From assembly GCA_031431435.1 (NCBI GenBank), contig JANPDI010000155.1, forward strand, positions 22,353 to 86,352: DNA of 64,000 bases. Reading direction: 5' to 3'. Shown here one piece after another: positions 43,798 through 52,227 of this stretch. Position numbers and translations under genes: made by a program. The stretch is from UKL13-2 sp031431435 (lineage in GTDB: Bacteria > Pseudomonadota > Gammaproteobacteria > Burkholderiales > Usitatibacteraceae). How positions within the stretch are numbered: position 1 is the first letter of the stretch; the number at the start of each line of letters is the position of its first letter. The notes beneath the pieces were generated by a model. The model ran no database searches. It was not told the origin of the DNA and was given only the letters and a program-made list of their open reading frames with translations.

Positions 43798-45276
43798 ATG
43801 ACATTACCGCCTAAAGTCCAAACGGCTATCGACATACTTGCCCAGTATGAAATTTCGGCAGACGTTGTTGCGCCATTTTGGTATCGGCAATTTTTGCGTT
43901 TTATGCCTGATACGCCGCCGCCGTTATTTAAGGCGAGTCGCGGGTATTGGACATTTCGCGCACTCAAACTCGCCTTGAGTATTGGCATTGTGCTGACATT
44001 GGCGTCCCTTGCCATCGCGTCATTCATCGCCGCACCTGCCGAAAGATTGCTCGCGTTAACACCACAAGCACAGTTTGCGATTTGGACGGTCGCAGGAATT
44101 GCGGGGTGGCTGGCGATGGTGATCGTCGAGGACAATTATTGCCAGGAGCGTCAGCGGCTCGACTTGCCGTCATGGTCTGAGTTCAGCGCCAATTGGCGAC
44201 CTGCCGTTGATGTGATAAAGAAACGCGCTGACCTGCAACGCTTTTGGTTGCGCGGTATTCGCAACGCGCCGATGTTCAACTATGGCGCCCTTGCGGGCTC
44301 AGCCGCATTTATGGTGTTCGCACTCCTGTTCCCGCTGAAAGCAAGCCCACTCGCCATGACGGTTGCCATCGCCTATATGGTGATTTGCATCATCGCCTTG
44401 CAGCGGACAAATCGCTTGCGCGTGATGAAGCCCAACCCGGTGGTGTGGCAATTTAGTAATGGTGTTTGGGTGGGCATGTTGTTTGCGGCGGTGGGCTGGA
44501 CCTTTGGGTGGGCAAAGATCGTCGGTTATCCTGCCGATGCGGCCATCCTGGTGTTTTTTGTAACGATCATCTTTCTGCATATCTTGGATGCACGCGCCTA
44601 TGACGCGCAAAAAAATCTGGCCATACGTATTGAACACAGCGAGCAAGCCAAGCGACTTGCCGAAATTCGCCTGCACACATTGAAATCGCAAATCGAGCCG
44701 CACTTTATTTTTAATACCCTTGCGCATTTGAAATCGATGATTGCCACCGACCCCGTGCTTGCAGAACGCATGGCCGACGAGTTATCGGATTTTTTACGCG
44801 CCAGCTTAGACGCGCTCAACAACGATTGGAGTACCGTGCGGGTGGAAATGGCGTTGGCGCGTGCGTATCTGGAAATCGCCAAACTGCGTATGGGGGGCCG
44901 ACTTTCATGCCAGATTGATCTGGGTGCAGATGTCGTGGATGTGAAAATCCCGCCGCTTCTTGTGCAGACATTGTTGGAGAATGCGATTCAACACGGCGTT
45001 GAACCCAAATCCACAGCGAGTGAAATTCATGTGAGTGCGAATCTGTTTCAAGGCGACTCGACTGATGACGCACGCTCGGCGCGTTTGCGGATTCGTGTGG
45101 TCGATACGGGCGTCGGCTTCGCGCAATCTCTGGGCAATGGCACCGGTGGCACAGGCATTGGGCTTGCGAACATTCGCGAACGTCTGTTCTCCACCTACGG
45201 CGGTGATGCGCAATTTTTGTTGACGGCCAATACGCCAAACGGTGTAATCGCCGAGTTGATTCTGCCGATAACGTAA
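43798..45276 (+). CDS. LytS/AlgZ-type sensor histidine kinase
   Basis: 492 residues from the ATG at 43798; upstream open codons lack homology and the gap from 43685 holds the promoter. Six or so membrane helices occupy the first 270 residues (for example LSIGIVLTLASLAIASFIAA and MTVAIAYMVICIIALQ). The His_kinase domain carries LKSQIEPHFIFNTLAHLKS with His302 as phosphoacceptor, followed by DELSDFLRASLD and a GHKL ATPase (LLVQTLLENAIQHGVEP, GTGIGLANIRERL). The partner is the LytTR regulator downstream. Confidence 0.93.
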   Translation: MTLPPKVQTAIDILAQYEISADVVAPFWYRQFLRFMPDTPPPLFKASRGYWTFRALKLALSIGIVLTLASLAIASFIAAPAERLLALTPQAQFAIWTVAGIAGWLAMVIVEDNYCQERQRLDLPSWSEFSANWRPAVDVIKKRADLQRFWLRGIRNAPMFNYGALAGSAAFMVFALLFPLKASPLAMTVAIAYMVICIIALQRTNRLRVMKPNPVVWQFSNGVWVGMLFAAVGWTFGWAKIVGYPADAAILVFFVTIIFLHILDARAYDAQKNLAIRIEHSEQAKRLAEIRLHTLKSQIEPHFIFNTLAHLKSMIATDPVLAERMADELSDFLRASLDALNNDWSTVRVEMALARAYLEIAKLRMGGRLSCQIDLGADVVDVKIPPLLVQTLLENAIQHGVEPKSTASEIHVSANLFQGDSTDDARSARLRIRVVDTGVGFAQSLGNGTGGTGIGLANIRERLFSTYGGDAQFLLTANTPNGVIAELILPIT

Positions 45277-45546
45277 ACCACATGACAACCGCGATCATTT
45301 GTGACGACAGTTTGCCGCGGGTTTCGGCAAGACAAACTGCTTTGTCTTGCCGCGCGGCGGACGGGTGGCCCATGCCGGGGCCACCCCTGTATGCAGGAGC
45401 GAAATCGTGACCACAGCAATAATCGTAGATGATACGAGAGCGAGGAATTCACACCCCACCGGGGTGTGCTCGCGAGCGCCCAAGCGCTGCGACCGAAGGA
45501 AGTCCCGCGGGACAGGGCGCGCGGGAGTTTTTGCAGGAGCGAAATC
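45277..45546 (+). other. Kinase-regulator junction with two extra copies of the regulator start and several hairpins
   Basis: Two short open frames precede the real regulator: 45282-45410 (42 codons, MTTAIICDDSL...) and 45407-45550 (47 codons, VTTAIIVDDTR...). Each ends in GAKS and its TGA overlaps the next GTG as GTGA. Bases 45392-45428 and 45532-45568 are almost identical (140-base offset) and contain GCAGGAGCGAAATCGTGACC. Between them lie hairpins GGCAAGACAAA/TTTGTCTTGCC, GGGTGGCCC/GGGGCCACCC, CACACCCC/GGGGTGTG and GTCCCGCGGGAC. I treat these frames as iterated start cassettes, not independent genes. Confidence 0.7.
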
Positions 45547-46302
45547 GTGACCACAGCAATAATCGTAGACGACGAACCCCGTCTCGCCGAGGCGCTGCGC
45601 GACATGCTTAAGGCCGCGTGGCCGGAACTCGACGTGGTGGCGTTGGCGCATAACGGCGGCGACGCACTGGCGGTCATTGCCGATCACGAGCCAAACATTG
45701 CGTTTCTCGATGTGCGTATGCCCGGTTTGTCGGGCATTGAGGTTGCACGTCAGGTTGCCGGCGGCGAGTCGTCGCCCCAAATTGTATTTGTCACCGCGTT
45801 TGATGAACACGCCATTGCCGCGTTTGATATTCACGCCGTCGACTATTTGTTAAAGCCGGTTCGCGCCGAACGCCTGGCTGAAACGGTCGCGCGTCTGAAG
45901 GGCGCGCACCGGCGACCGCCGCAGATTGATCAAGCCTGGGTGGATTCACTGCGGCAACTTGCCGGTGCCGAGCGCAAATATTTGCGCTGGCTTAACTGCG
46001 GGCAGGGCAGCGATATCGACGTGATTGCCACCTCGGAAGTGCTGTTCTTTCAATCGCGCGACAAATATACCGCGGTCATTACCGCCGACAAGGAGCGCTA
46101 CATCCGCACACCGATGAAAGAATTGTTGAACGTGCTTGATCCCGACGAGTTCTGGCAGGTGCACCGCAGCTCGGTCATTCAGGTGGCGGCAATTGAGCGG
46201 GTGATACGAGACGACGTCGGCCGGATGCAGGTCAAAATGCGCGGCGGCAGCGAACTGGTGCCAGTGTCCGCGGCCTTTTCGGGGCGCTTTAAACAGATGT
46301 AG
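45547..46302 (+). CDS. LytTR-type response regulator
   Basis: 251 residues from the GTG at 45547 with AGGAG eight bases upstream. Receiver domain about 1-120 with acidic pocket VDDE and phosphoacceptor Asp55 (IAFLDVRMPG), switch Thr in FVTAFDEHA and Lys in YLLKPV. The C-terminal LytTR DNA-binding domain spans about 145-250 (EVLFFQSRDKYTAVITADKE, FWQVHRSSVIQVAAIERV). It belongs with the upstream LytS-type kinase; AlgZ/AlgR-like pairing is the closest analogy. Confidence 0.94.
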   Translation: MTTAIIVDDEPRLAEALRDMLKAAWPELDVVALAHNGGDALAVIADHEPNIAFLDVRMPGLSGIEVARQVAGGESSPQIVFVTAFDEHAIAAFDIHAVDYLLKPVRAERLAETVARLKGAHRRPPQIDQAWVDSLRQLAGAERKYLRWLNCGQGSDIDVIATSEVLFFQSRDKYTAVITADKERYIRTPMKELLNVLDPDEFWQVHRSSVIQVAAIERVIRDDVGRMQVKMRGGSELVPVSAAFSGRFKQM

Positions 46303-46403
46303 CACACCGGTTATTCGCGCCAGGAACGGGCGGCGACACCAATTTCACCGATAATTCATGCTTTCTTGCATCTTCATTTGTGCTTTTGGCCGGTGAACAC
46401 GAC

Positions 46404-47360
46404 ATGACGTTTCTTTTTTCCGTGCCGCCGAAGCGGGCGGCAATGATGGCATTGATTGCCGCCGTGAGCCTGTTGACGGCCTGTGGTACCGCACCGAAAA
46501 AATCGCCTGCGCCGGGGCCGACGACGGCACCATCAAAACCCGGCGGTTATTATCTCGACGACGGTCCCGGCGCGGATGCTGCCAAGAACACACCGGCATT
46601 TCTCGACGCCATCCCGGACGCGGTACCACGCAGCGAAAAATTTCACAGCGGCGCCAACAAGCCGTACACCGTGTTTGGCCGCACCTATGTGCCGGCGTTA
46701 AACAACGACCCGTTCCGCCAGCGTGGTATCGCCTCGTGGTACGGCCGCAAGTTTCACGGCAACATGACCTCCATCGGCGAGATTTATGACATGTATGCCA
46801 TGACCGCGGCGCACCCAACGCTGCCGCTGCCGTCTTATTTGCGTGTCACCAATCCGGCCAACATGAAATCGGTGGTGGTACGGGTCAATGATCGCGGCCC
46901 GTTTCATTCAGACCGCATCGTTGATCTGTCGTTTGCCGCGGCACACCGGCTCGATATTGCCCGGCGTGGCAGCGGCAATGTGCTGATCGAGCGCGTGTTT
47001 GCCGGTGAACCGCCGCGTGCACCAGCAGCACCCGCAACCGCATTGGCACCCGTAACGATTGCGCCGCAACCAACATCGCCGACACCACCCGCGCCACAAA
47101 TTATCGCCTCACCGATCACGACCGAAGGTGGCCAGCTATATCTGCAGCTCGGCGCGTTTGGTTCGCAGGACAACGCCAATATTTTCCGTGACCGCATGGC
47201 GCGCGAGCTCGATTGGAACCGTGAGCCGGTCATCGTCACACTACGCGACGGTCTCTGGCGGGTGCGGCTGGGCCCTTACAGTTCACGTCTCGAGGCAGAC
47301 GCGATTCAGGCACGGGTAAAACAGTCACACGATTTTTCACCAATCATTTCCAAACCCTGA
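46404..47360 (+). CDS. rlpA: Septal RlpA-family lytic transglycosylase lipoprotein
   Basis: 318 residues from the ATG at 46404. Signal peptide with lipobox LTAC (MALIAAVSLLTACGTAP). A double-psi beta-barrel spans about 100-210 (RGIASWYGRKFHGNMTSIGE, YLRVTNPANMKSVVVRVNDRGPF), a Pro/Ala linker follows, and a C-terminal SPOR domain binds denuded peptidoglycan (LYLQLGAFGSQDNANIFRD, WRVRLGPYSSRLEADAI). The gene precedes a D,D-carboxypeptidase, the usual pairing. Confidence 0.95.
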   Translation: MTFLFSVPPKRAAMMALIAAVSLLTACGTAPKKSPAPGPTTAPSKPGGYYLDDGPGADAAKNTPAFLDAIPDAVPRSEKFHSGANKPYTVFGRTYVPALNNDPFRQRGIASWYGRKFHGNMTSIGEIYDMYAMTAAHPTLPLPSYLRVTNPANMKSVVVRVNDRGPFHSDRIVDLSFAAAHRLDIARRGSGNVLIERVFAGEPPRAPAAPATALAPVTIAPQPTSPTPPAPQIIASPITTEGGQLYLQLGAFGSQDNANIFRDRMARELDWNREPVIVTLRDGLWRVRLGPYSSRLEADAIQARVKQSHDFSPIISKP

Positions 47361-47570
47361 CCCGAATGGCGCTTACTTAAGCCTGTCTTCCCGGCGAACA
47401 ACCACAGGGGTTGCGCCGGGCCGGGATCCAAGTTGCGTTATCGAAGAATTCGACAAACTTAGGCCCCGGCCTTCGCCGGGGAGACAAGCGGTAGAGTGGC
47501 GCTAGGAATCACAAATTCTAATGCGGAGGCCGAATTAATCTTTAAGTAAGTGCCGCTCAACCCTGACCCG
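47354..47570. mobile_element. MITE-like element between rlpA and the carboxypeptidase gene
   Basis: ACCCTGACCCG occurs at 47354-47364 and again at 47560-47570. Just inside are inverted GGCGCTTACTTAA (47368-47380) and TTAAGTAAGTGCC (47542-47554), one mismatch in 13. The interior contains a second palindromic repeat (GTCTTCCCGGCGAA near 47385, TTCGCCGGGGAGAC near 47473). No ORF is inside. The first flank covers the rlpA stop codon, so the insertion left rlpA intact. Confidence 0.62.
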
Positions 47571-47604
47571 TATTTTATCAACGCTCAATTTCACAATCAA
47601 ATCA

Positions 47605-48792
47605 ATGAACCTTCGCCCATTTCTGTTCGCCGTCATTTCCCCCGCTGCGCTGTTCGCCGCGACCATCTTTAATGTATCCGCACAGTTGCCGGCCGTGCAA
47701 GCCGACATCCCGCCGCCGCCCATCGCTGCGCGCGCCTTTCTATTGTATGACGCATCCAGCGGACAGGTGCTGGCGAGCCAGGCCAGTACCGAGCGGTTTG
47801 AGCCGGCCTCTCTCACCAAGTTGATGACCGCCTATCTGGTGTTTGACGCCATCAAGACCAAAAAGCTGACGCTGGCGCAAACGGTTCCGGTGTCCGAACG
47901 CGCCTGGAAAGCGGAAGGCTCGCGCATGTTTGTCGACCCCAAACAGACGCCGTCGGTTGAGATGCTGATCCGAGGCATGATTGTGCAAAGCGGCAACGAC
48001 GCCTCGATCGCCTTGGCCGAGGCGGTCGCCGGGTCTGAAGATGTGTTTGCACAGCTGATGAACAAACAAGCCGAAAAACTCGGCATGAAAAACAGCAAGT
48101 TCCTCAACGCCACAGGCTTGCCGAACATGCAGCACTATTCGACCGCCGAGGACTTGCTGCTGCTGTCAAAAGCATTGATCCGCGATTTCCCGGTCGAGTT
48201 TGCGTATTACAAAGAGCGTGAATTCACCCACAACAAAATCACCCAGCCCAATCGCAACCGCCTGCTGCTGCTCGACCCGACAGTTGACGGCCTCAAGACC
48301 GGCCACACAGATGCCGCCGGTTATTGCCTGATCGCCACCGCCAAGCGAACCCTGACCGGCGCCACCGGCGGTGAGCGGCGGCTGATTTCGGTGGTGCTCG
48401 GCACCACGTCGGATGCGGCGCGCACGCAGGAAAGCCAGAAGCTGTTGAACTACGGTTACCAAATGTTTGATGCACAACGGCTTTACAAAAAAGGCGAGAC
48501 AATTTCGACGCCGGCGATTTTTAAGGGCGAACAAAACACCGTCAAACTCGGCTTTGATCGCGACATCTGGTTGACCTTGCCGAAGGACAAATTCACCGGC
48601 CTGAAAGCCACATTAACCACCACCCAACCGCTGCTGGCACCACTGCAAGCCGGCCAAAAAGCAGGGATAATGAATTTGACGCGCGATGGCAAACCCGTCG
48701 CCGACATCGCGGTGGTGGCGTTGGAAGAGGTCAAAGTGGCCGGGTTCCTCGGCCGCGGCTGGGATGCCATCCGCTTGATATTTGCCAAATAA
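47605..48792 (+). CDS. dacC: D-alanyl-D-alanine carboxypeptidase (PBP5/6 type)
   Basis: 395 residues. Trims pentapeptide stems in the periplasm. Signal peptide ending near SAQLPA; serine-peptidase motifs Ser69-xx-Lys72 (EPASLTKLM), SGN at 129-131 and KTG at 231-233. A C-terminal PBP5-type beta domain (about 300-375) precedes an amphipathic membrane-associating helix (FLGRGWDAIRLIFAK). The gene symbol is by position and family; dacA would be equally defensible. Confidence 0.95.
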   Translation: MNLRPFLFAVISPAALFAATIFNVSAQLPAVQADIPPPPIAARAFLLYDASSGQVLASQASTERFEPASLTKLMTAYLVFDAIKTKKLTLAQTVPVSERAWKAEGSRMFVDPKQTPSVEMLIRGMIVQSGNDASIALAEAVAGSEDVFAQLMNKQAEKLGMKNSKFLNATGLPNMQHYSTAEDLLLLSKALIRDFPVEFAYYKEREFTHNKITQPNRNRLLLLDPTVDGLKTGHTDAAGYCLIATAKRTLTGATGGERRLISVVLGTTSDAARTQESQKLLNYGYQMFDAQRLYKKGETISTPAIFKGEQNTVKLGFDRDIWLTLPKDKFTGLKATLTTTQPLLAPLQAGQKAGIMNLTRDGKPVADIAVVALEEVKVAGFLGRGWDAIRLIFAK

Positions 48793-48808
48793 CCATCAGG
48801 GGTTTTGC

Positions 48809-49726
48809 ATGTCCACGCCGCTGCCCGCACCACTTTGCCTGCCGACGGTTTATCTCAACGGTCAATACATGCCGATTGAGGAGGCCAAAATTTCACCGCT
48901 TGATCGCGGCTTCATTTTTGGTGACGGTGTCTATGAGGTGATCCCGTATTACAACGGTCGCGGCCTGCGCGCGCGTGAACATCTGGTGCGGCTGCAGCGT
49001 TCGATGGACGCGCTCTACATGACCAACCCGTATTCGATCGAACAATGGGAATCGGTGATCGGCGGGTTGATCGCCAAAAATGGCGGCGGCAATATCGGCG
49101 TTTATATTCAAGTCACACGCGGTGTCGCCAAACGCGATTTTCCACCACCCCAGGGGCTGACACCGACCGTGTTTCTGATGGTCAACCCGTTGCCAACGCC
49201 CAAGCCGGAAATCTACGCCAACGGCATTGCCGGTGTGTCGATTGACGACTCGCGCTGGTTGCGCTGCCAGATCAAATCAACCGCATTGCTGGGCGCGGTG
49301 CTGCTCAAACACGAATCAAACATGGATGGTGGTGACGAGGCTGTCATGTTTCGCGAAGGTTATTTAACCGAATCGACCGCCTCCAATATTGCGGTGGTCA
49401 AAAACGGCGTCATCCTGTGTCCGCCGATGGACAACCTGATTCTGGGCGGCATTACCTACGTGCTGATGATTGAACTGGCGCAAAAGGCCGGACTACCGCT
49501 TGAGATTCGCCGCATATCACGGCGTGAAGTTGAAACCGCCGACGAACTGTGGATATTGTCATCGACCAAAGAAGTGGTGCCGATCGTCACGCTCGATAAA
49601 CGCCCGGTTGGGCACGGCGACGGCGCCGGCAAACCCGGAACACATTTCAAAAAGATGTATCAACTGTTTCAAGATTACAAACGCGATTTGCCGGTGGCGC
49701 CCGATGCGCTGGCGGCAGCGGAATAA
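48809..49726 (+). CDS. dat: D-amino-acid aminotransferase (class IV)
   Basis: 305 residues from the ATG at 48809. A PLP-dependent fold-type IV enzyme: EAKISPLDRGFIFGDGVYEVIPYYNGR, the catalytic Lys in RCQIKSTALLG (about residue 156), EAVMFREGYLTESTASNI and the C-terminal DELWILSSTKEVVPI. It would make D-glutamate/D-alanine for the wall or act on branched amino acids; the neighbouring carboxypeptidase gene favours D-amino-acid work. Confidence 0.92.
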   Translation: MSTPLPAPLCLPTVYLNGQYMPIEEAKISPLDRGFIFGDGVYEVIPYYNGRGLRAREHLVRLQRSMDALYMTNPYSIEQWESVIGGLIAKNGGGNIGVYIQVTRGVAKRDFPPPQGLTPTVFLMVNPLPTPKPEIYANGIAGVSIDDSRWLRCQIKSTALLGAVLLKHESNMDGGDEAVMFREGYLTESTASNIAVVKNGVILCPPMDNLILGGITYVLMIELAQKAGLPLEIRRISRREVETADELWILSSTKEVVPIVTLDKRPVGHGDGAGKPGTHFKKMYQLFQDYKRDLPVAPDALAAAE

Positions 49727-49743
49727 CGCTTTCGAGACACGCG

Positions 49744-50058
49744 ATGAATGATCGACCCAAAAATATTGGCGAAGGCGAAGAAACACTGCTGACGTTTCCG
49801 ACTTTTTTTCCGATCAAGGCGATGGGCCGCATCAAGGCCACCACAAGCCAACCGGCCAATATTGATTTTGCCCAGACGGTGCTGGCCGTCGTCAAAAAAC
49901 ACGCGCCGGACTTTGACGCCAACAGCCTCGAAATGCGCCCGTCGAAAAACGGCAACTTTGTTTCTGTAACGGCCACCATTAACGCGACGTCAAAGGCGCA
50001 GATTGACGCGATTTACCTCGAACTGACCGCCAACCCCGATGTATTGATGGCGCTTTGA
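49744..50058 (+). CDS. ybeD: YbeD/DUF493 family protein
   Basis: 104 residues. Contains the family signature LTFPTFFPIKAMGR and the C-terminal NGNFVSVTATINATSKAQIDAIYLELTANPDVLMAL. Function is unknown, but the gene almost always stands just before lipB, as here (with one gene intervening), and may act as a small regulatory ACT-like domain. Confidence 0.93.
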   Translation: MNDRPKNIGEGEETLLTFPTFFPIKAMGRIKATTSQPANIDFAQTVLAVVKKHAPDFDANSLEMRPSKNGNFVSVTATINATSKAQIDAIYLELTANPDVLMAL

Positions 50059-50081
50059 TTTGGTCTATTTAGGAGTTCACA

Positions 50082-50498
50082 ATGTCTGCACGGTATCCGT
50101 TTGCCCTTGCTGTCCTGATGATCAATTTGTTCGCCGTTTCATACGCGATTGCCCATCCCGACTATGGTGACGATGCCGTTAAGGGGGCGGCAGCGGCGCA
50201 CCACAAATTGCTTCTGGAAAACGACCAGGTGCGTGTTCTTGAGACCAAGATTCGTCCCGGCGAACGCACTGCCGTTCATGTTCATCCGTGGTCAGCCGTA
50301 CAGTACGTGGTGACCTTTAGTGATTTCATTCGGTATGACGAGCATGGCAAAGTGCATCTCGATTCACGCACGCTGTCAAAGAAGCCGCAGGTCGGCGAGG
50401 CGCTTTGGTCTGGCCCTGTCCCGCGTCATTCCATTGAGAATGTTGGCAAAACGGATCTCACCGTTATCGCCGTGGAATTGAAGCAAGTGGGCAAGTAG
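50082..50498 (+). CDS. Exported cupin-domain protein
   Basis: 138 residues with a signal peptide (ALAVLMINLFAVSYAIA). The cupin core shows HHKLLLENDQVRVLETKIRPGERTAVHVHPWSAVQYVV, with His pairs of a metal site, and PRHSIENVGKTDLTVIAVELK. It interrupts the usual ybeD-lipB neighbourhood and is followed by repeat-like DNA, so it may be a later insertion. Substrate unknown. Confidence 0.85.
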   Translation: MSARYPFALAVLMINLFAVSYAIAHPDYGDDAVKGAAAAHHKLLLENDQVRVLETKIRPGERTAVHVHPWSAVQYVVTFSDFIRYDEHGKVHLDSRTLSKKPQVGEALWSGPVPRHSIENVGKTDLTVIAVELKQVGK

Positions 50499-50514
50499 TG
50501 CGCGCCATCGTTGT

Positions 50515-50630
50515 TTGTCGCCCCAGCAACGGCTGGTGCCCAGCCCGCCCACGATCTGGCGCCAGGCAGTGGACTGGATCCCGGCGCAGTTACGTAACGT
50601 CGCTGGGATGACGCCTTTTGCAATGTCAGT
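50515..50630. repeat. Imperfect inverted repeat between the cupin gene and lipB
   Basis: TGGATCCCGGCGCAGTT and the reverse-oriented CGTCGCTGGGATGACG form an imperfect hairpin of the GGATCCCGGC...GCTGGGATGACG type common between genes. An adjacent CGCCCCAGCAACGGCTGG segment also folds. No ORF is supported here. Confidence 0.5.
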
Positions 50631-50651
50631 TGATATACGACACCGACTAAA

Positions 50652-51275
50652 TTGAACCCCTCTCTGGTCAAACACCTCGGCCTGATCGACTACGCCGCCA
50701 CGCTTGACGCCATGCGTGCGCACAACCGCGCATCAACCAATTCAACACCCGACGAAATCTGGTTGCTCGAACATGCGCCGGTGTTCACGCAGGGGCTGGC
50801 CGGCAAAGCCGAACACTTACTTGATGCCGGCGACATTCCGGTGGTCAAGATCGATCGCGGCGGGCAGGTGACTTATCACGGGCCGGGCCAACTGGTGGTT
50901 TACCTGTTACTCAACATGCACAATCGCGGCTACGGCGTCAAAAGCCTTGTGAACCGGATCGAGCAATCCTTGATCGATTTGCTTGCAGAATATGGAATTA
51001 ACGGTGTGCGGCAGGCGGGCATGCCGGGCGTTTATGTGGAACGGCCTGACGGTATTGCCAAAATCGCCGCCATCGGGCTGCGTGTCGCCAATCACGCCAC
51101 GTATCATGGGTTGGCGCTGAATATCGATATGGATCTGGCACCGTTTACGCGCATCAATCCCTGTGGTTATGCGGGTTTGACGGTGACACAGATGCGTGAT
51201 CTTGGTATCCCCGATAAAATGGACACCATCGCGGCAAAACTGGTTGGGCATTTGAAAGCAAATTTTTATGGCTGA
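50652..51275 (+). CDS. lipB: Octanoyl-ACP:protein octanoyltransferase
   Basis: 207 residues from the TTG at 50652, which gives the family N-terminus NPSLVKHLGLIDY. Transfers octanoate from ACP to lipoyl domains. RGGQVTYHGPGQLVVYLL is the substrate-binding block; catalytic Lys137 (GIAKIAAIGLR) and Cys171 (INPCGYAG) are present. It overlaps lipA by eight bases. No good ribosome site precedes the TTG, which leaves the exact start less certain. Confidence 0.94.
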   Translation: MNPSLVKHLGLIDYAATLDAMRAHNRASTNSTPDEIWLLEHAPVFTQGLAGKAEHLLDAGDIPVVKIDRGGQVTYHGPGQLVVYLLLNMHNRGYGVKSLVNRIEQSLIDLLAEYGINGVRQAGMPGVYVERPDGIAKIAAIGLRVANHATYHGLALNIDMDLAPFTRINPCGYAGLTVTQMRDLGIPDKMDTIAAKLVGHLKANFYG

Positions 51276-52218
51276 AGCAGGCGTCAAGGAAAAATCCGGA
51301 CTCAAAACGGCGCGCATCCCGATCAAGGTGGTGTCGGATGCGCCGCGTTTGAAAAAACCCGATTGGATTCGTGTCAAGGCGGGCTCGACGTCGTCACGTT
51401 TTTACGAGATCAAAGAAATCCTGCGCGAGGCGAAATTACACAGCGTGTGTGAAGAAGCGTCGTGCCCGAATATCGGTGAATGTTTCGGCAAAGGAACGGC
51501 CACCTTCATGATCATGGGCGATCTGTGCACACGTCGCTGCCCGTTTTGCGACGTCGGCCACGGTCGGCCACTGCCGCTCGATCAAGACGAGCCGCGTCAC
51601 CTCGCCGAGACCATCGCCAAACTTAAACTCAAGTATGTCGTCATCACCAGCGTGGATCGTGACGATCTGCGTGATGGCGGCGCGGGGCATTTTGTGGAAT
51701 GTATCCGCCAGACACGTGCGCTCTCACCCACCACCCAGATCGAAATCCTCACGCCGGATTTTCGTGGGCGGTTGGATCGCTCACTCGGCATTCTGCGTGA
51801 AGCGCCGCCTGACGTGATGAACCACAATCTCGAAACGGTCGCGCGTTTATACAAACAAGCACGGCCCGGTTCCGACTATGCACACTCGCTGAAGTTGTTG
51901 AAGGACTTCAAGACCGAACACCCGAACGTGCCAACCAAGAGCGGCTTGATGGTCGGCTTGGGCGAAACCAATGAAGAAATCTTGGAAGTGATGCGTGACT
52001 TGCGTGCACACAACGTCGATATGTTGACCATCGGTCAATATCTACAGCCTTCCGGCCATCACTTGCCGGTGTTGCGTTATGTCACGCCGGACGACTTCAA
52101 GATGTTTGAAGTAGAAGCCTACAAAATGGGTTTTGTGCACGCCGCGTGTGGGCCGATGGTGCGCAGCTCTTATCACGCGGATCAAATGGCGCACGAGGCC
52201 GGGTTTGTATCAACCTAG
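51268..52218 (+). CDS. lipA: Lipoyl synthase
   Basis: 316 residues. A radical-SAM enzyme inserting two sulphurs into octanoyl chains. Auxiliary cluster Cys61/66/72 (CEEASCPNIGEC), SAM cluster Cys87/91/94 (CTRRCPFC) and the C-terminal Arg-Ser-Ser in MVRSSYHADQ are visible. The last residues read DQMAHEAGFVST, whereas a second copy of the same coding end, DQMAHEAGY followed by a stop, lies at 53648-53675 beyond the next gene, suggesting that the original end was displaced. Confidence 0.97.
   Translation: MAEAGVKEKSGLKTARIPIKVVSDAPRLKKPDWIRVKAGSTSSRFYEIKEILREAKLHSVCEEASCPNIGECFGKGTATFMIMGDLCTRRCPFCDVGHGRPLPLDQDEPRHLAETIAKLKLKYVVITSVDRDDLRDGGAGHFVECIRQTRALSPTTQIEILTPDFRGRLDRSLGILREAPPDVMNHNLETVARLYKQARPGSDYAHSLKLLKDFKTEHPNVPTKSGLMVGLGETNEEILEVMRDLRAHNVDMLTIGQYLQPSGHHLPVLRYVTPDDFKMFEVEAYKMGFVHAACGPMVRSSYHADQMAHEAGFVST
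52180..52204 (+). repeat. Left copy of the lipA-end direct repeat
   Basis: GATCAAATGGCGCACGAGGC plus CGGGT, within the final lipA codons. It matches 53648-53672 in 24 of 25 positions. The pair brackets the FAD oxidoreductase gene. Confidence 0.8.
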
Positions 52219-52227
52219 CTGGCGTAT

